DNA of 64,000 nt from Pedobacter sp. W3I1 (GCF_030816015.1 NZ_JAUSXN010000001.1:4650001-4714000); one strand, 5' to 3'. Positions 28,281 through 37,301 are shown, numbered from the stretch's first letter. Translations and numbers: made by a program. Notes: generated by a model from the letters alone, not told the origin.

Positions 28281-28312
28281 GATTATTTTTATTATAAAGG
28301 TAAAGATATGAG

Positions 28313-28471
28313 CGGGACTGCCAATACCGAAAAGCACTGTAACTGATTTCAAAAAAACTTAACTAACCTTGCATAAACCCTTACAGCAATGACGATTTCT
28401 TGCGACAGTGATAATTAATCGGCACGATACTTCTTAGCTGCGCTCAGGTGTCTTAGGTGGTAAAAACCAAC
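28313..28471. other. Short intergenic region after the IS
   Basis: Contains the left part of the repeat split by the IS and another fragment (acagcaatgacgatttcttgcga). A weak hairpin, ttaggtggtaaaaaccaacctaa, overlaps the end of the next gene. No gene seen. Confidence 0.4.
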
Positions 28472-29434
28472 CTAAAACAAATCCGTTTTCAGCATGGTCT
28501 TCAAAATATTCGATTGCACATCGAAATTATTGAGGTGATTTAAGAAATTAATATCTGATATTTTATGATAACTATCTTCTAACAAATTAACAACCTCGTT
28601 TGGAATAGCTGTTTTTAAAACCGCAGCATTACTTTTTAACTTATCATTTTTATATTGCAGTTCTTGTACAATCCGTTCCCACTCAGAAAGATTGTTAGAC
28701 ATATCCAAATCTTTTAAAATGGTTAAATCGCAGAACAAGAACAGGTTTCTGCTTGGGAAAAACAGGTAATAACTGTCTATATCCAAAAATTTATACACTT
28801 CAATTACCAGTTCGCCCGATTTTAAACCAATATAAAATTCGGTCCGGAAATCGTACTTACACAACTTGCCCATCAACTTTTTCTCAATGGTGGCATAAAC
28901 ATTAGTATATACTTGTTTATCCTGAAAATTAATCAGCTTAGCAAATTGATCGGTAGTCAGATCGAAATAAAAATCGTTTGCGTATTTGGAACTAAAAACA
29001 TTGATGTTTTTTGAAAAAGGGAAATCGGAACTGAGGTCAGAAAGAACACTGAATAGTTTCCGCAGCGATAGGTTCACTTTTAACGATTGCTTCTGTTTAT
29101 CCTGCTGAAAACTTTTCTGATCAACAAGCGCATCTGCCATACGCTCGATCAGCGCTTCATTCAGGTCAATTTCATCGTAGATGAGTGATACGTTTTTCTC
29201 ATTGCTCTTTTTAATCTTTTTGAGCAGTTCAATCACGCTATCGGTAAACTGCAGATGGAAAAGATCTAATTTTTCGATCTCCAGTTCTTCGTTGTTGGCA
29301 AAAAGTTGATGAATAACCTGGCTTCTCAGGTAAATTTTATAAATCACCTCATCATCAAAAAACACAGAGAGCAACTGTAAACGATTGATCTCTGCGCTTG
29401 ATTTTTTGATAATATTTAAACGGTATTCATCCAT
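28472..29434 (-). CDS. Uncharacterised protein of the Ter operon
   Basis: A 320-residue protein I do not recognise. It is soluble and mixed alpha/beta, with a Lys-rich helical segment at 75-120 and a likely coiled coil near 250-290 (SNNLSEWERIVQELQYKNDKLK). No signal peptide, membrane helix or catalytic motif is visible. It starts 7 bp after the telA stop, so it is co-transcribed as the last gene of the operon and probably works with the TelA protein. Confidence 0.8.
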   Translation of the reverse strand: MDEYRLNIIKKSSAEINRLQLLSVFFDDEVIYKIYLRSQVIHQLFANNEELEIEKLDLFHLQFTDSVIELLKKIKKSNEKNVSLIYDEIDLNEALIERMADALVDQKSFQQDKQKQSLKVNLSLRKLFSVLSDLSSDFPFSKNINVFSSKYANDFYFDLTTDQFAKLINFQDKQVYTNVYATIEKKLMGKLCKYDFRTEFYIGLKSGELVIEVYKFLDIDSYYLFFPSRNLFLFCDLTILKDLDMSNNLSEWERIVQELQYKNDKLKSNAAVLKTAIPNEVVNLLEDSYHKISDINFLNHLNNFDVQSNILKTMLKTDLF

Positions 29435-29441
29435 ATTTTAA

Positions 29442-30539
29442 TTAACTCACCCTCGTCACGTTCTTTTTCAACTCTGTTTCCAAAGTTTTAAGCTCGCCAT
29501 CCAACACTCTTCTACTCTGTGCACCCGCTTCATGGATTTGTTTCACCTCATTAAGCGTTTCAATCAACGATGAAGTAGTTTGTTTCAAGGTTTCCAAAGA
29601 TACTACTGTTTTTTCATTCTCTCTGGCTACATCAATACTGTTTTGTTTCAACATTTCAGCATTCTTCTGCAAAATGGTATTTGTGGTATCCGAAATTTTC
29701 TTTTGCATCTCTACATTGGCTTTCTGCCTTTGTAAAGCAACCGCAATGGTCAACTGGTTTTTCCAAACCGGAATGGTTGTAGATACAATAGACTGTGCTT
29801 TTTCTGCAATCGAGGTGTTGTTATTTTGTACCACCCGGATCTGTGCTAAAGATTGCAGCATAATGAAACGAACAATCTTCATATCGGCCAGTCTTTTATC
29901 CAGGCGACTAATAAAATCCCGTAAATCGGCAATTTCATAATCCTGATAATCGGCAGGTCGGCCTTCCATTTCAGCAAGTTTAATGTTCAGTTCGTTGTAC
30001 TTTAACTGACCTGCAATAATCAGTTCTTCCATTTGGTGGATGTAACTAACATTACTATCGAACATGGTTTGCAGCGAACTGTTGTCTTTAATGGAGTTTA
30101 ACCTTCCAGCTTTAATTTTGTTGGTGATTTTATCAATGTTATTCACCACCACATCATACTTTTGGAAAAGTTTTTTCACATCAACAACAAGGCTTTTTAA
30201 AAACGGAATTTTTGAAATAAAATTCTTAAAAGCACTTTGCTCCAATTCAGAAACATCGATATAATTCAGTTCGGTAAGCAGTTCGTTAATTAAACCGCCA
30301 ACTTCGCCACTGTTATAGGTCCGTACAGACGATAAAAACTCATTACTGTATTTTTCCATTGAGTTTTGGGCATCGCTTCCGTAATTCAGGATAGAATTTA
30401 CATCTGATGGTTCCAGCGATTTTGCAATCTCATTGTATTTAAGCGTTTCCTCTGAGCTTATTTTCTCAAGATCCACATTGCCATCTTTATCCAGTTTAAC
30501 CGGAGTAAGGGCTTGGGTAACGTTTGGGTTGGTTTCCAT
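29442..30539 (-). CDS. TelA/KlaA-family toxic anion resistance protein
   Basis: A 365-residue, almost wholly alpha-helical protein matching the TelA family: an early LEPSDVNSILNYGSDAQNSM segment, FISKIPFLK at about 105-115, a TNKIKAGRLNSIKDNSSLQT region and the STTIPVWKNQLTIAVALQRQ block near 250. TelA proteins are partners in Ter-type tellurite and stress resistance systems. Here it lies 27 bp after a terD gene. Molecular function is not established. Confidence 0.9.
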   Translation of the reverse strand: METNPNVTQALTPVKLDKDGNVDLEKISSEETLKYNEIAKSLEPSDVNSILNYGSDAQNSMEKYSNEFLSSVRTYNSGEVGGLINELLTELNYIDVSELEQSAFKNFISKIPFLKSLVVDVKKLFQKYDVVVNNIDKITNKIKAGRLNSIKDNSSLQTMFDSNVSYIHQMEELIIAGQLKYNELNIKLAEMEGRPADYQDYEIADLRDFISRLDKRLADMKIVRFIMLQSLAQIRVVQNNNTSIAEKAQSIVSTTIPVWKNQLTIAVALQRQKANVEMQKKISDTTNTILQKNAEMLKQNSIDVARENEKTVVSLETLKQTTSSLIETLNEVKQIHEAGAQSRRVLDGELKTLETELKKNVTRVS

Positions 30540-30566
30540 AGTTTGATCAATTACCAGCTTTACGGC

Positions 30567-31181
30567 TTATAAGTAGTTTTGAGTTACGGTTTTAACGGTA
30601 TCTTCGAGCTTTTTATCCTTCGTTGGCTCGCCAATGGCATTAAATTTCCATTCGCCGTTTTTCTTGTAAAAAACACCCATTACCATCGATACGTGACCAG
30701 CAAAATTAGCGCCGTTAGCAATATCGAATTTAGCAAAAACCTCGTTAACACGTTTTGTTGTTCCTTCATAAATACGAATGGAAGCAAAAGGAATCGTACC
30801 AAAATCATGACCTCTAAAGCTGTTCAAAACAAAGGCAACATAGTTTACATTAGCATCTAACTGAGAGAAATCAAGTGTGATAATCTCGTTATCTAAACCA
30901 TCATCGCCGCCCATATCGCCAGTTAAATCATCGCCACTGTGTTTTACAGAACCGTTTTTAGATTTTAGGTTACCGAAATAAACTACCTCTAAAAGTTGTT
31001 TGCTTTCGTTATATAATGCGCAGCTTCCATCTAAATCTACAGCTTCTTTTGATGATCCGAAACCGAATAGGCCTTTCTTTTCAATTGCACCCCAGTTAAT
31101 ACCTACACAAACATTCTCAAGTTTGCTGCCGTTACTTTTTTCCAGACTGATACGCTGTCCTTTTTGAAGATTGATTGCCAT
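30567..31181 (-). CDS. terD: TerD-family calcium-binding stress protein
   Basis: A 204-residue TerD-domain protein: MAINLQKGQRISLEK start, VDLDGSCALY strand, and the acidic metal-binding segment SGDDLTGDMGGDDGLDNEI. It is longer than its neighbour because of an inserted segment before the first Asp strand (GINWGAIEKKGLFGFG). The family binds Ca2+ and forms part of a membrane-linked stress complex with TerC. Second of two tandem terD genes, 4 bp apart. Confidence 0.93.
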   Translation of the reverse strand: MAINLQKGQRISLEKSNGSKLENVCVGINWGAIEKKGLFGFGSSKEAVDLDGSCALYNESKQLLEVVYFGNLKSKNGSVKHSGDDLTGDMGGDDGLDNEIITLDFSQLDANVNYVAFVLNSFRGHDFGTIPFASIRIYEGTTKRVNEVFAKFDIANGANFAGHVSMVMGVFYKKNGEWKFNAIGEPTKDKKLEDTVKTVTQNYL

Positions 31182-31185
31182 AATA

Positions 31186-31740
31186 TTATTGATATTTATT
31201 TAAATAATCCTGTAAACCACCTTTCATACCTACGCCAACGGCTTCAAATTTCCATTTACCTTCGCGTTTGTAAATCCTGCCAAATTCTACTGCTGTTTCG
31301 ATAGAGAAATCCTCTTCTAATTCATATTTCAAGATCACCTCATTGGTTACAGCATCAAAAATCCGGATGAAAGAATTTCTAACCTGACCAAAATTTTGTC
31401 TTCTGTTATCAGCATCGTGGATGGTTACCACGATACAGATCTCGCCTACTTTAGCATCAGCCTTGGTTAAATCAATTTTGATCTGCTCATCGTCGCCATC
31501 GCCATCACCGGTTAAGTTGTCACCTGTGTGTTCAACCGATCCATCTGGAGAAACCAAATTGTTGTAGAACACGAAGTTTTCGTCTGAAACCAGTTTTTTC
31601 TGATCGTTCAGGATAAAAATTGAAGCATCTAAATCGAATGCAGAACCTGTTGAAGAGCTGTTGGTATCCCAACCTAAACCTATTGTAAATTTAGGAGCAT
31701 CGATATTTTCTCTTTGCCCCTTTTGCAAATTAATAGCCAT
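31186..31740 (-). CDS. terD: TerD-family calcium-binding stress protein
   Basis: A 184-residue canonical TerD: MAINLQKGQRENIDA, LGWDTNSSSTGSAFDLDAS, and the Ca2+-binding HTGDNLTGDGDGDDEQI. Length and motifs fit TerD/TerE exactly. It starts two bases after the PRTase stop codon, so translation is probably coupled. With the other TerD it would form the calcium-sensing part of the system. Confidence 0.95.
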   Translation of the reverse strand: MAINLQKGQRENIDAPKFTIGLGWDTNSSSTGSAFDLDASIFILNDQKKLVSDENFVFYNNLVSPDGSVEHTGDNLTGDGDGDDEQIKIDLTKADAKVGEICIVVTIHDADNRRQNFGQVRNSFIRIFDAVTNEVILKYELEEDFSIETAVEFGRIYKREGKWKFEAVGVGMKGGLQDYLNKYQ

Positions 31741-31742
31741 AT

Positions 31743-32579
31743 TTAAATTAATTTATAATTGTTGTTTTTGATATAGTCTTTTATAAGATGTAAATTTTCC
31801 GAATACGCCTCTATGGTATGGTAATTATTCCCTAAAGATAGATCGTAAAGCTGGTTAATAAAATCGGTACTTCTGCGTTCTAAAAACAAATTAAAACTGC
31901 TCGAAGTCGTATTTAAAATGTATTTTACAATACGGGTATTAAACCTAAAATTGCCGCCATCAATAATCTCTTCCAGATCAAAAATAGATTTGATCTGATG
32001 GTAATTCAGAAAATTTTCTACATTGGGATGGATGTTTTTATTGACCAGTTCGGCGAAATAAAGCATATGCATTTCGTTACTTAAACCGTATTCCTTAGCC
32101 ATTTTTAAGATCATCCGCTCGTGGCTTCCCGTAATTTTAATATCATCCAGAAACAATAAGGTTTTACCTGCCAGGAAATCCTTATCGATATGGAATGAAT
32201 CGTTACCGATCAGTAAAAGCCTTTCTTCGGCGCTTAACTCACCATAATCTTCTTTATAGGTAATGGTTCTATGCACTTTGGTTTCCTGTACAGCTAAACC
32301 ACCATTTTCGACCAGCCAACGGTTAAGCTGGCAAACAAAATAGTTTTTCATGGCAAAAGTTGCCGTTGGAATAAAACTATAAGGACTGGAAATAACCACA
32401 ATCTGATCGGTAATTACATTATCAGCTAAATAATAGCGGATAAACCCATCAGCTAAATCTTTTCCGAAAGATCGCGCTACCAGGTCATCGCCAAATTTAA
32501 AACGGCTATATTCGTCGGCACTGAAACCAAAATTGGCTGTATTGTCTATTTTATGAAGTGAATAACTATACGGTATCAT
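31743..32579 (-). CDS. Phosphoribosyltransferase-like protein of the Ter operon
   Basis: A 278-residue protein with a PRPP-loop-like motif LLFLDDIKITGSHERM (about 138-153), as in type I phosphoribosyltransferases, after an N-terminal segment rich in aromatic residues. Enzymes of this type accompany TerD genes together with HAD phosphatases and were proposed in comparative work to make a nucleoside-like metabolite. Its gene overlaps the HAD gene by 14 bp, which supports a joint pathway. Substrate unknown. Confidence 0.82.
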   Translation of the reverse strand: MIPYSYSLHKIDNTANFGFSADEYSRFKFGDDLVARSFGKDLADGFIRYYLADNVITDQIVVISSPYSFIPTATFAMKNYFVCQLNRWLVENGGLAVQETKVHRTITYKEDYGELSAEERLLLIGNDSFHIDKDFLAGKTLLFLDDIKITGSHERMILKMAKEYGLSNEMHMLYFAELVNKNIHPNVENFLNYHQIKSIFDLEEIIDGGNFRFNTRIVKYILNTTSSSFNLFLERRSTDFINQLYDLSLGNNYHTIEAYSENLHLIKDYIKNNNYKLI

Positions 32580-33270
32580 AGAGTAGGTTTAAGATAGATA
32601 GGTGATTAGAATTGATGAGCATGCTGTTAATTCCCATGGCTTCTGCCCCGCGAACATCAGCATGTGGGTTGTCACCAACGTGTATTACATCTTTTAACAT
32701 AAGCTCGGGATGTTTTTCCTTATCGATGGTGTTTAACATCAACTGAAAAAAGCCGGCATTGGGTTTAGACATCCTTACCTCATCAGAATACAGTTGGAAA
32801 TCGATAAACTGATCAATCCCCAAATGGTTGACTACTTTTTTAAGGGTTTTACCTTTTATAAAACCTGTATTGCTTAAAATATTGATAGAGCTTTTGTTTG
32901 ATTCTTTAATTTTAGCCAATACATCCAGGCAATCGCTGCAATACAATAAAGGCATGTAGGTAAATATGAGTGCTTCCATTTCAATATAAAGCTGGTCCAG
33001 GTCGATATCGTGAAAGTTAAAATCGTAATCGTTGATCATACCAATGACCATTAAATACATTTCATCGGCATCTACATTTTTCCCGGTTTTCTCGTTAATG
33101 GCATTCACCATTAAATCTACCTGGCGAAAAATGACAGCAATTTCTGCTATACTTTTATGCTTGGTATTAAATTTTTGATAAAAATGCTGTGTCCGTTCTT
33201 GTTTAAATGCTGGATTTGATTTAATCAACGTTAACCAAAGATCGAATGAGTAATGTTTGTAAAAAGCCAT
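32566..33270 (-). CDS. HAD-superfamily hydrolase of the Ter operon
   Basis: A 234-residue HAD phosphatase: motif I YSFDLWLTLI (nucleophile Asp), motif II ILSNTGF, motif III Lys in RMSKPNAGFF and motif IV HVGDNPHADVRGA. A helical cap lies between motifs I and II (residues 20-105). It overlaps the start of the PRTase gene. The pair may remove and add phosphate or ribose groups on a small molecule linked to the Ter response; that is inference from the gene neighbourhood. Confidence 0.88.
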   Translation of the reverse strand: MAFYKHYSFDLWLTLIKSNPAFKQERTQHFYQKFNTKHKSIAEIAVIFRQVDLMVNAINEKTGKNVDADEMYLMVIGMINDYDFNFHDIDLDQLYIEMEALIFTYMPLLYCSDCLDVLAKIKESNKSSINILSNTGFIKGKTLKKVVNHLGIDQFIDFQLYSDEVRMSKPNAGFFQLMLNTIDKEKHPELMLKDVIHVGDNPHADVRGAEAMGINSMLINSNHLSILNLLYDTV

Positions 33271-33372
33271 TGCACCCTGTTTCCTAATCTGTTTTATAAA
33301 ATCTAATATTACAAATTTGATTGTAAGATTAGAAACGTTTGATTGTAAGATTTATCACAGATAAGCCTTAAC

Positions 33373-34188
33373 TTAAGATTTATCCAATACCTTTTCGGCA
33401 TCGTCCGAAATGATAATATCGCTTTTGTGTTTTTTGGGATAGTTAAACAATAAGGAGGTTAATACGGGTATGATGAAAATGGCTACCGTAAAAATTGACA
33501 CAAAAAGATCTGTTTTTTCGCCTTCAATAGCATGAGAAATAGGCGATTCAGGATAGAAATGCGTGACTAACGACGAAGTAAGTTTAATGCCTAAAACACC
33601 AATTACGATGAACGCTACCGTTTCTAAAAAGGTAAATTTCTCCATCAGTTTTACAAATGCCTGTGCTACAAAACGCATAGCCAAAATCCCGATAAAAACA
33701 CCAATATAGATTAACCAGATATGATCGGTAAAAGCTACCGCGGCAAAAACATTATCGATAGAGAAAGCCAAATCCATTACTTCTACTAAAGCAACAGTTG
33801 CCCAAAAAGTACCCATCACACCCACAGTAGATTTATAAATCCAGCTTTTGCTTTTGTCTACTTCCTCTTCTTCTTCCTTGCCTTTATTGTTCTTTTTTCT
33901 AAAATAATCGAAAGCCAGATATAACAGGTATAAACCGCCTAGTGGTTTTAACCACCAGATTTTCACCAACCATGCTGCCAGGAACAAACAAATGCCTCTA
34001 AAAACATAAGCACCAATAATACCATATTTTAAAGCTTTTTCCCTTTGCGATTTTGGCAAATCCATTACCATGGTAGCCAAAACAGCAGCATTATCAACCG
34101 AAAGCAAACTTTCGATCACAATTAAATTCAAAATAATTAGTAATCCGGCCTGTATATCGTCACCTAAAATTGTGTGCAAAAAATCCAT
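33373..34188 (-). CDS. terC: TerC-family integral membrane protein
   Basis: A 271-residue TerC protein with seven or so membrane helices and the acidic membrane motifs ESLLSVDNAAVLATMV near 25 and VMDLAFSIDNVFAA near 135. These residues are thought to bind metal ions. A charged loop (KKNNKGKEEEEEVDKSK) follows helix 3. It is the first gene of the Ter operon, 102 bp ahead of the HAD gene. The family supports manganese export and tellurite/stress resistance. Confidence 0.94.
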   Translation of the reverse strand: MDFLHTILGDDIQAGLLIILNLIVIESLLSVDNAAVLATMVMDLPKSQREKALKYGIIGAYVFRGICLFLAAWLVKIWWLKPLGGLYLLYLAFDYFRKKNNKGKEEEEEVDKSKSWIYKSTVGVMGTFWATVALVEVMDLAFSIDNVFAAVAFTDHIWLIYIGVFIGILAMRFVAQAFVKLMEKFTFLETVAFIVIGVLGIKLTSSLVTHFYPESPISHAIEGEKTDLFVSIFTVAIFIIPVLTSLLFNYPKKHKSDIIISDDAEKVLDKS

Positions 34189-34339
34189 TGAGCGAGTGTA
34201 TGTTTTAAATTAAAGTTTTAGTTGATAGCAAAGAAACAAAATTTTATCAATCTCAATGCTTCAATCTTTTTTATTTTTTGAATTGTTTTACTGATTAGAT
34301 ACTTAATCAATACAACTGTTACGTAATAGGGCTGAAATT

Positions 34340-35359
34340 TTATTTATTGATCTCCATTTGATAGATATTGCCTTTTTCTCCGGCCAGAATAATCTGTTTA
34401 CCTTTTTTGGCTTTTTGAACAGCATTAAAGCTTTTATCCGAAATGTGTTTCCAGTTCTGACCGCCATCAGTAGAAATATCTGTTCCTGAAGTACCCGTAG
34501 CAATTAAGGTTTTAGCATTAATATAGGTTACGCCCGATCGGAAGCCTAAAACAGGTGTACCTGGCTTTTGCCAGGTTTTGCCTCCATCAGTAGTTAAAAG
34601 TACATTATTAGAATTGTCTTTATCTTTTAAATAGTTACCGCCAACAGTTACACCGATTTTTTCATTAAAAAAATCGATGGAAAAAGGGCCAGTACTCCCT
34701 TCGCCTTGTATAATCGGGCATTTAAATACCTGCCAGCTTTGTCCATAATCCGGAGAAAAGTAAATGTTAGATACTGTTCCGCCTGATGCAATCCAGGTTT
34801 TGCCACCAGGTAATGTTTTAATGGTTGTTCCACTGGCTGCAAAACTGGCTTCGCCTTTGCTTAATTTTGTTTTGAGATTTGCAGATATATCCTGCCAGCT
34901 TTTACCTGCATCTACGGTTTTAAGTAATTGCATTTTATCATTTATAGGATCGCCGAAAATGATTCCCTTATTTTTATCCCAGAAACTTACTCCATCAAGA
35001 AATATCGCTGAATCTACATTTTTATAATTTTCTGTCCAGGTTTCGCCGCCATCTACGGTTTTCAAAATATATGCAGGAGTGGCAATGCCCACAATAATGG
35101 CCCGCTTATCATCGAAAGCTTCGATATCCCTGAAATCGATTTTCTCGTACCCTTTTGGTTTTAACCATTTCCAGGTTATACCGCCATCAGTAGTTTTTCC
35201 TACCGACCCATTACTACCACTTACCCAGGTAACCTGGTCTGAAACTACACTTAACCCGCGTAAACTGGTTTTGGTGTTCTCGTTTAAGGGTTTAAAGGAA
35301 TACGACTGTGCAGCGCAAAAAAAAGGTGCCATTAAAAGGCACCATAAAATTTTCTTCAT
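34340..35359 (-). CDS. Secreted YCF48/BNR-repeat beta-propeller protein
   Basis: A 339-residue protein with a signal peptide (cut after FFCAAQ). It has repeated motifs of the BNR/YCF48 type: KTTDGGITWKW, KTVDGGETWTE, KTVDAGKSWQD, SPDYGQSWQV, TTDGGKTWQK and STDGGQNWKH. The repeats are about 45 residues apart, giving a six- or seven-bladed propeller. It is related to photosystem II assembly factor YCF48 by fold only; in heterotrophs the function is unknown, often in carbohydrate or surface binding. Confidence 0.88.
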   Translation of the reverse strand: MKKILWCLLMAPFFCAAQSYSFKPLNENTKTSLRGLSVVSDQVTWVSGSNGSVGKTTDGGITWKWLKPKGYEKIDFRDIEAFDDKRAIIVGIATPAYILKTVDGGETWTENYKNVDSAIFLDGVSFWDKNKGIIFGDPINDKMQLLKTVDAGKSWQDISANLKTKLSKGEASFAASGTTIKTLPGGKTWIASGGTVSNIYFSPDYGQSWQVFKCPIIQGEGSTGPFSIDFFNEKIGVTVGGNYLKDKDNSNNVLLTTDGGKTWQKPGTPVLGFRSGVTYINAKTLIATGTSGTDISTDGGQNWKHISDKSFNAVQKAKKGKQIILAGEKGNIYQMEINK

Positions 35360-35366
35360 CTATAAA

Positions 35367-35798
35367 TTATTTTACCCGTCTAAAAGTTTCTGATCTTCCT
35401 AAAAGTGAGATACCAACATAACCGCGAACGTTTAACACATCGTTACTCTTTAAAGACAGGTTACAGCTGTACGTTTTGCCACTTTTCGGATCGTAAATCG
35501 TTCCATCAGTCCACTTACCATCATCGTAAACAAAATCTTTCAATATTTCCAGATTCAATAAAGCACGTTTCTGTAGCTTTTCATCAGGGTTTTTTGCATC
35601 TAATTTAGGTTTACCATTTAAATTCGGTTCCTTCATCCAGGCTAATTTCCCATAATATTTATCGCCTTTTTTATAAATTTCTATTTGCCCTTCTCCTGAA
35701 GGGTTAAGCCATTTGCCCACAATAGCATCTTTGTTCTGTGCAAATGCAGAAAACGATACCGCAACAAAAAGCAACATTAAAAATGATAATTTCCTCAT
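35367..35798 (-). CDS. DUF2147-family secreted protein
   Basis: A 143-residue protein with a signal peptide (cut after FSAFAQ). It shows the DUF2147 pattern VGKWLNPSGEGQIEIYK, YYGKLAWMKEP, the LQKRALLNLEIL segment, WTDGTIYDPKSGKTY and a final LRGYVG-like NVRGYVGISLLGRSE. The fold is a lipocalin-like barrel; the role is unknown. It lies 7 bp upstream of the YCF48-like gene and is probably co-transcribed with it. Confidence 0.9.
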   Translation of the reverse strand: MRKLSFLMLLFVAVSFSAFAQNKDAIVGKWLNPSGEGQIEIYKKGDKYYGKLAWMKEPNLNGKPKLDAKNPDEKLQKRALLNLEILKDFVYDDGKWTDGTIYDPKSGKTYSCNLSLKSNDVLNVRGYVGISLLGRSETFRRVK

Positions 35799-35898
35799 AT
35801 TTTTATTTCTAGTTAGTTTTTTAAAGATAATAATTACACCTTATATCGAAACACTAAATAAAGAGAAAAAGTATGAGAATTTTTAAAAACGATAAAAT

Positions 35899-36279
35899 TT
35901 ACTTTGAAACGATCGGTAGATACTTGGCACGATACGCATAAAGCAGGAACAAATTAAACAATAACATCACAGCTGACATCGGAAGATCTTTAGGCTGGGC
36001 CAAAAATGCGGTATACAAAAAGATATTCAAGGTAACAGGAAAAATAATGATTGATGCAAGTGGTGCTGTTCTACCAATCAACAACATTACGCCACATAAC
36101 AATTCTGTTATTTTAATCAGTGGAAAAAGGTACACAGAGGCCATCAAGCCAGTCATAAAACTCGTTTGTGCGGCTGTCATTTCCGGTGCCTTCGGCATTA
36201 AATTAAGAAAATAGCTTACGGAAGCAAAAAGATACATGGCGGCTAAAAGCACGCGTACAATAATAACTGCAATTTTCAT
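35899..36279 (-). CDS. DoxX-like membrane protein
   Basis: A 126-residue protein with four hydrophobic helices, beginning MKIAVIIVRVLLAAMYLFASVSYFL. Its ITELLCGVMLLIGRTAPLA segment resembles the DoxX/SURF4 group, whose members act in thiosulfate or thiol redox reactions in some organisms. Function here is unknown. Confidence 0.75.
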   Translation of the reverse strand: MKIAVIIVRVLLAAMYLFASVSYFLNLMPKAPEMTAAQTSFMTGLMASVYLFPLIKITELLCGVMLLIGRTAPLASIIIFPVTLNIFLYTAFLAQPKDLPMSAVMLLFNLFLLYAYRAKYLPIVSK

Positions 36280-36495
36280 AGTGGTTTAATTTTTGGTTTC
36301 TAAATTTAAAAATAATAAAAGTTATTGGTTAGTCATTGGCTTATTAATCATTTGCTCATTAGTCATTGATAACTGAAGTAATCTGATTTAGTTAATGGTC
36401 TATAGTCCATGGCATGAACCATAGACCATTCTTCATCTAAATAGGTTAAGTGTAACCACTGTTTTGTTATTTTCTCCCTTCAGGATAGTTAATTA
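36280..36495. other. Intergenic palindrome
   Basis: A perfect 10-bp inverted repeat, AATGGTCTAT (36394-36403) with ATAGACCATT (36421-36430), lies around a loop that is itself nearly palindromic (agtccatggcatgaacc). It is preceded by several tcattg/tcattag near-repeats. No T-run is present, so a terminator is doubtful. Confidence 0.4.
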
Positions 36496-36879
36496 TTATT
36501 TGCATTCGATTAGTTTAATCCAATTATTTACAAACTGCTCGAGCGCAGGTAGTTTCACTTCAATATCATCCAAACTGTAAAATCTTGCTTCGCGCCTGTC
36601 TTTCCAACTGCCCTGTAATAAAGATGAATCTTCGATCATATTTCCATCGTAAAAAATAAAAATGATCTGCACATATCCATTTGCCCTAAGGTTAAAAGCA
36701 GCCAAATCTTTTATATAGTAAAAACTTGGCGAATTCCATTTCACTCTTTCCTGCAGTTTAGGATTTGCATTCAGTATGATACTCCGCAAACGCTCAATTT
36801 CCTGTTTAAAAGGATGCTCGAGCTTTTTCATGTAATCATCAATCTGATCAGCTTTTTGCATACGCTGCTTATTGCTCAT
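36496..36879 (-). CDS. DUF1801-family protein
   Basis: A 127-residue YdhG-like protein with the DUF1801 core: IDDYMKKLEHPFKQEIERLR, a VKWNSPSFYYIKDLAAF strand-loop and a C-terminal DIEVKLPALEQFVNNWIKL helix. The family is small, cytoplasmic and of unknown biochemical role. The TTG at 36885 is rejected in favour of the ATG at 36879; the gene overlaps the upstream one by 11 bp, so they are co-transcribed. Confidence 0.85.
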   Translation of the reverse strand: MSNKQRMQKADQIDDYMKKLEHPFKQEIERLRSIILNANPKLQERVKWNSPSFYYIKDLAAFNLRANGYVQIIFIFYDGNMIEDSSLLQGSWKDRREARFYSLDDIEVKLPALEQFVNNWIKLIECK

Positions 36880-37288
36880 CTGCAAGTCTTGTTAATTTGA
36901 TATCCATCCAAGGCACCCAGTTTTTACCATCAAACTGTTCCCACATTCCTTCAATGGTATCGACTTTAAAATTTCCTTTAAATCGCTCGGTATCGGCAAA
37001 TATTAAAATGATATCATCGTAAATTTTCAGGGTAGATATAGAGATATTACCTTCATTATCGAACGATTGCGACCTAAAAACATCCTCCATATCATCATAA
37101 TGCATAATTTCTAACAATCGGACATTTTTATCGCCGAACATTACATCTACCTGGTGGGTTAAGAAAAAACCACCATCAACCCACTCATAGGTATCTGTTC
37201 CAACGATTATATCACCTGATTTTGTTAAACCTTCTGTTTTCCATTTACCGATATAGGAATTTAATAGATTAAGCCTGTTGTTTCTCAT
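36869..37288 (-). CDS. DUF1579-like/heme-binding-barrel-like conserved protein
   Basis: A 139-residue all-beta protein starting MRNNRLNLLNSYIGKWKTEG, with TYEWVDGGFFLTHQVDVMFG and MWEQFDGKNWVPWMDIKLTR. The pattern resembles DUF1579-type lipocalin-like barrels that report on small lipid-like ligands. The upstream TTG (37315) overlaps the preceding gene, so the ATG at 37288 is used. Middle gene of a small operon (DinB, DinB, this, DUF1801). Confidence 0.7.
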   Translation of the reverse strand: MRNNRLNLLNSYIGKWKTEGLTKSGDIIVGTDTYEWVDGGFFLTHQVDVMFGDKNVRLLEIMHYDDMEDVFRSQSFDNEGNISISTLKIYDDIILIFADTERFKGNFKVDTIEGMWEQFDGKNWVPWMDIKLTRLADEQ

Positions 37289-37301
37289 AAATTTAGTTAA
37301 A

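Larger units (their letters stand above)
26904..28310 (-). mobile_element. Second IS110-family insertion sequence
   Basis: About 1.4 kb, read on the minus strand. The left flank ...ggcagtcccg-CT joins catatctttacc; the right end ...agacagtac-CT joins ttttattccaag. Removing the element and one CT gives gcagtcccgCTttttattccaagtcctcgc. That matches the undisturbed repeat at 39619-39650 (ctgtcccgcttttactccaagtcctc). There are no terminal inverted repeats. It contains a frameshifted transposase and a bridge-RNA-like left end, and is unrelated in detail to the element at 11733. Confidence 0.78.

Noticed and set aside
36394-36430. 10-bp palindrome as terminator
   Set aside because: No T-run on either side, so it is listed only as an intergenic palindrome.
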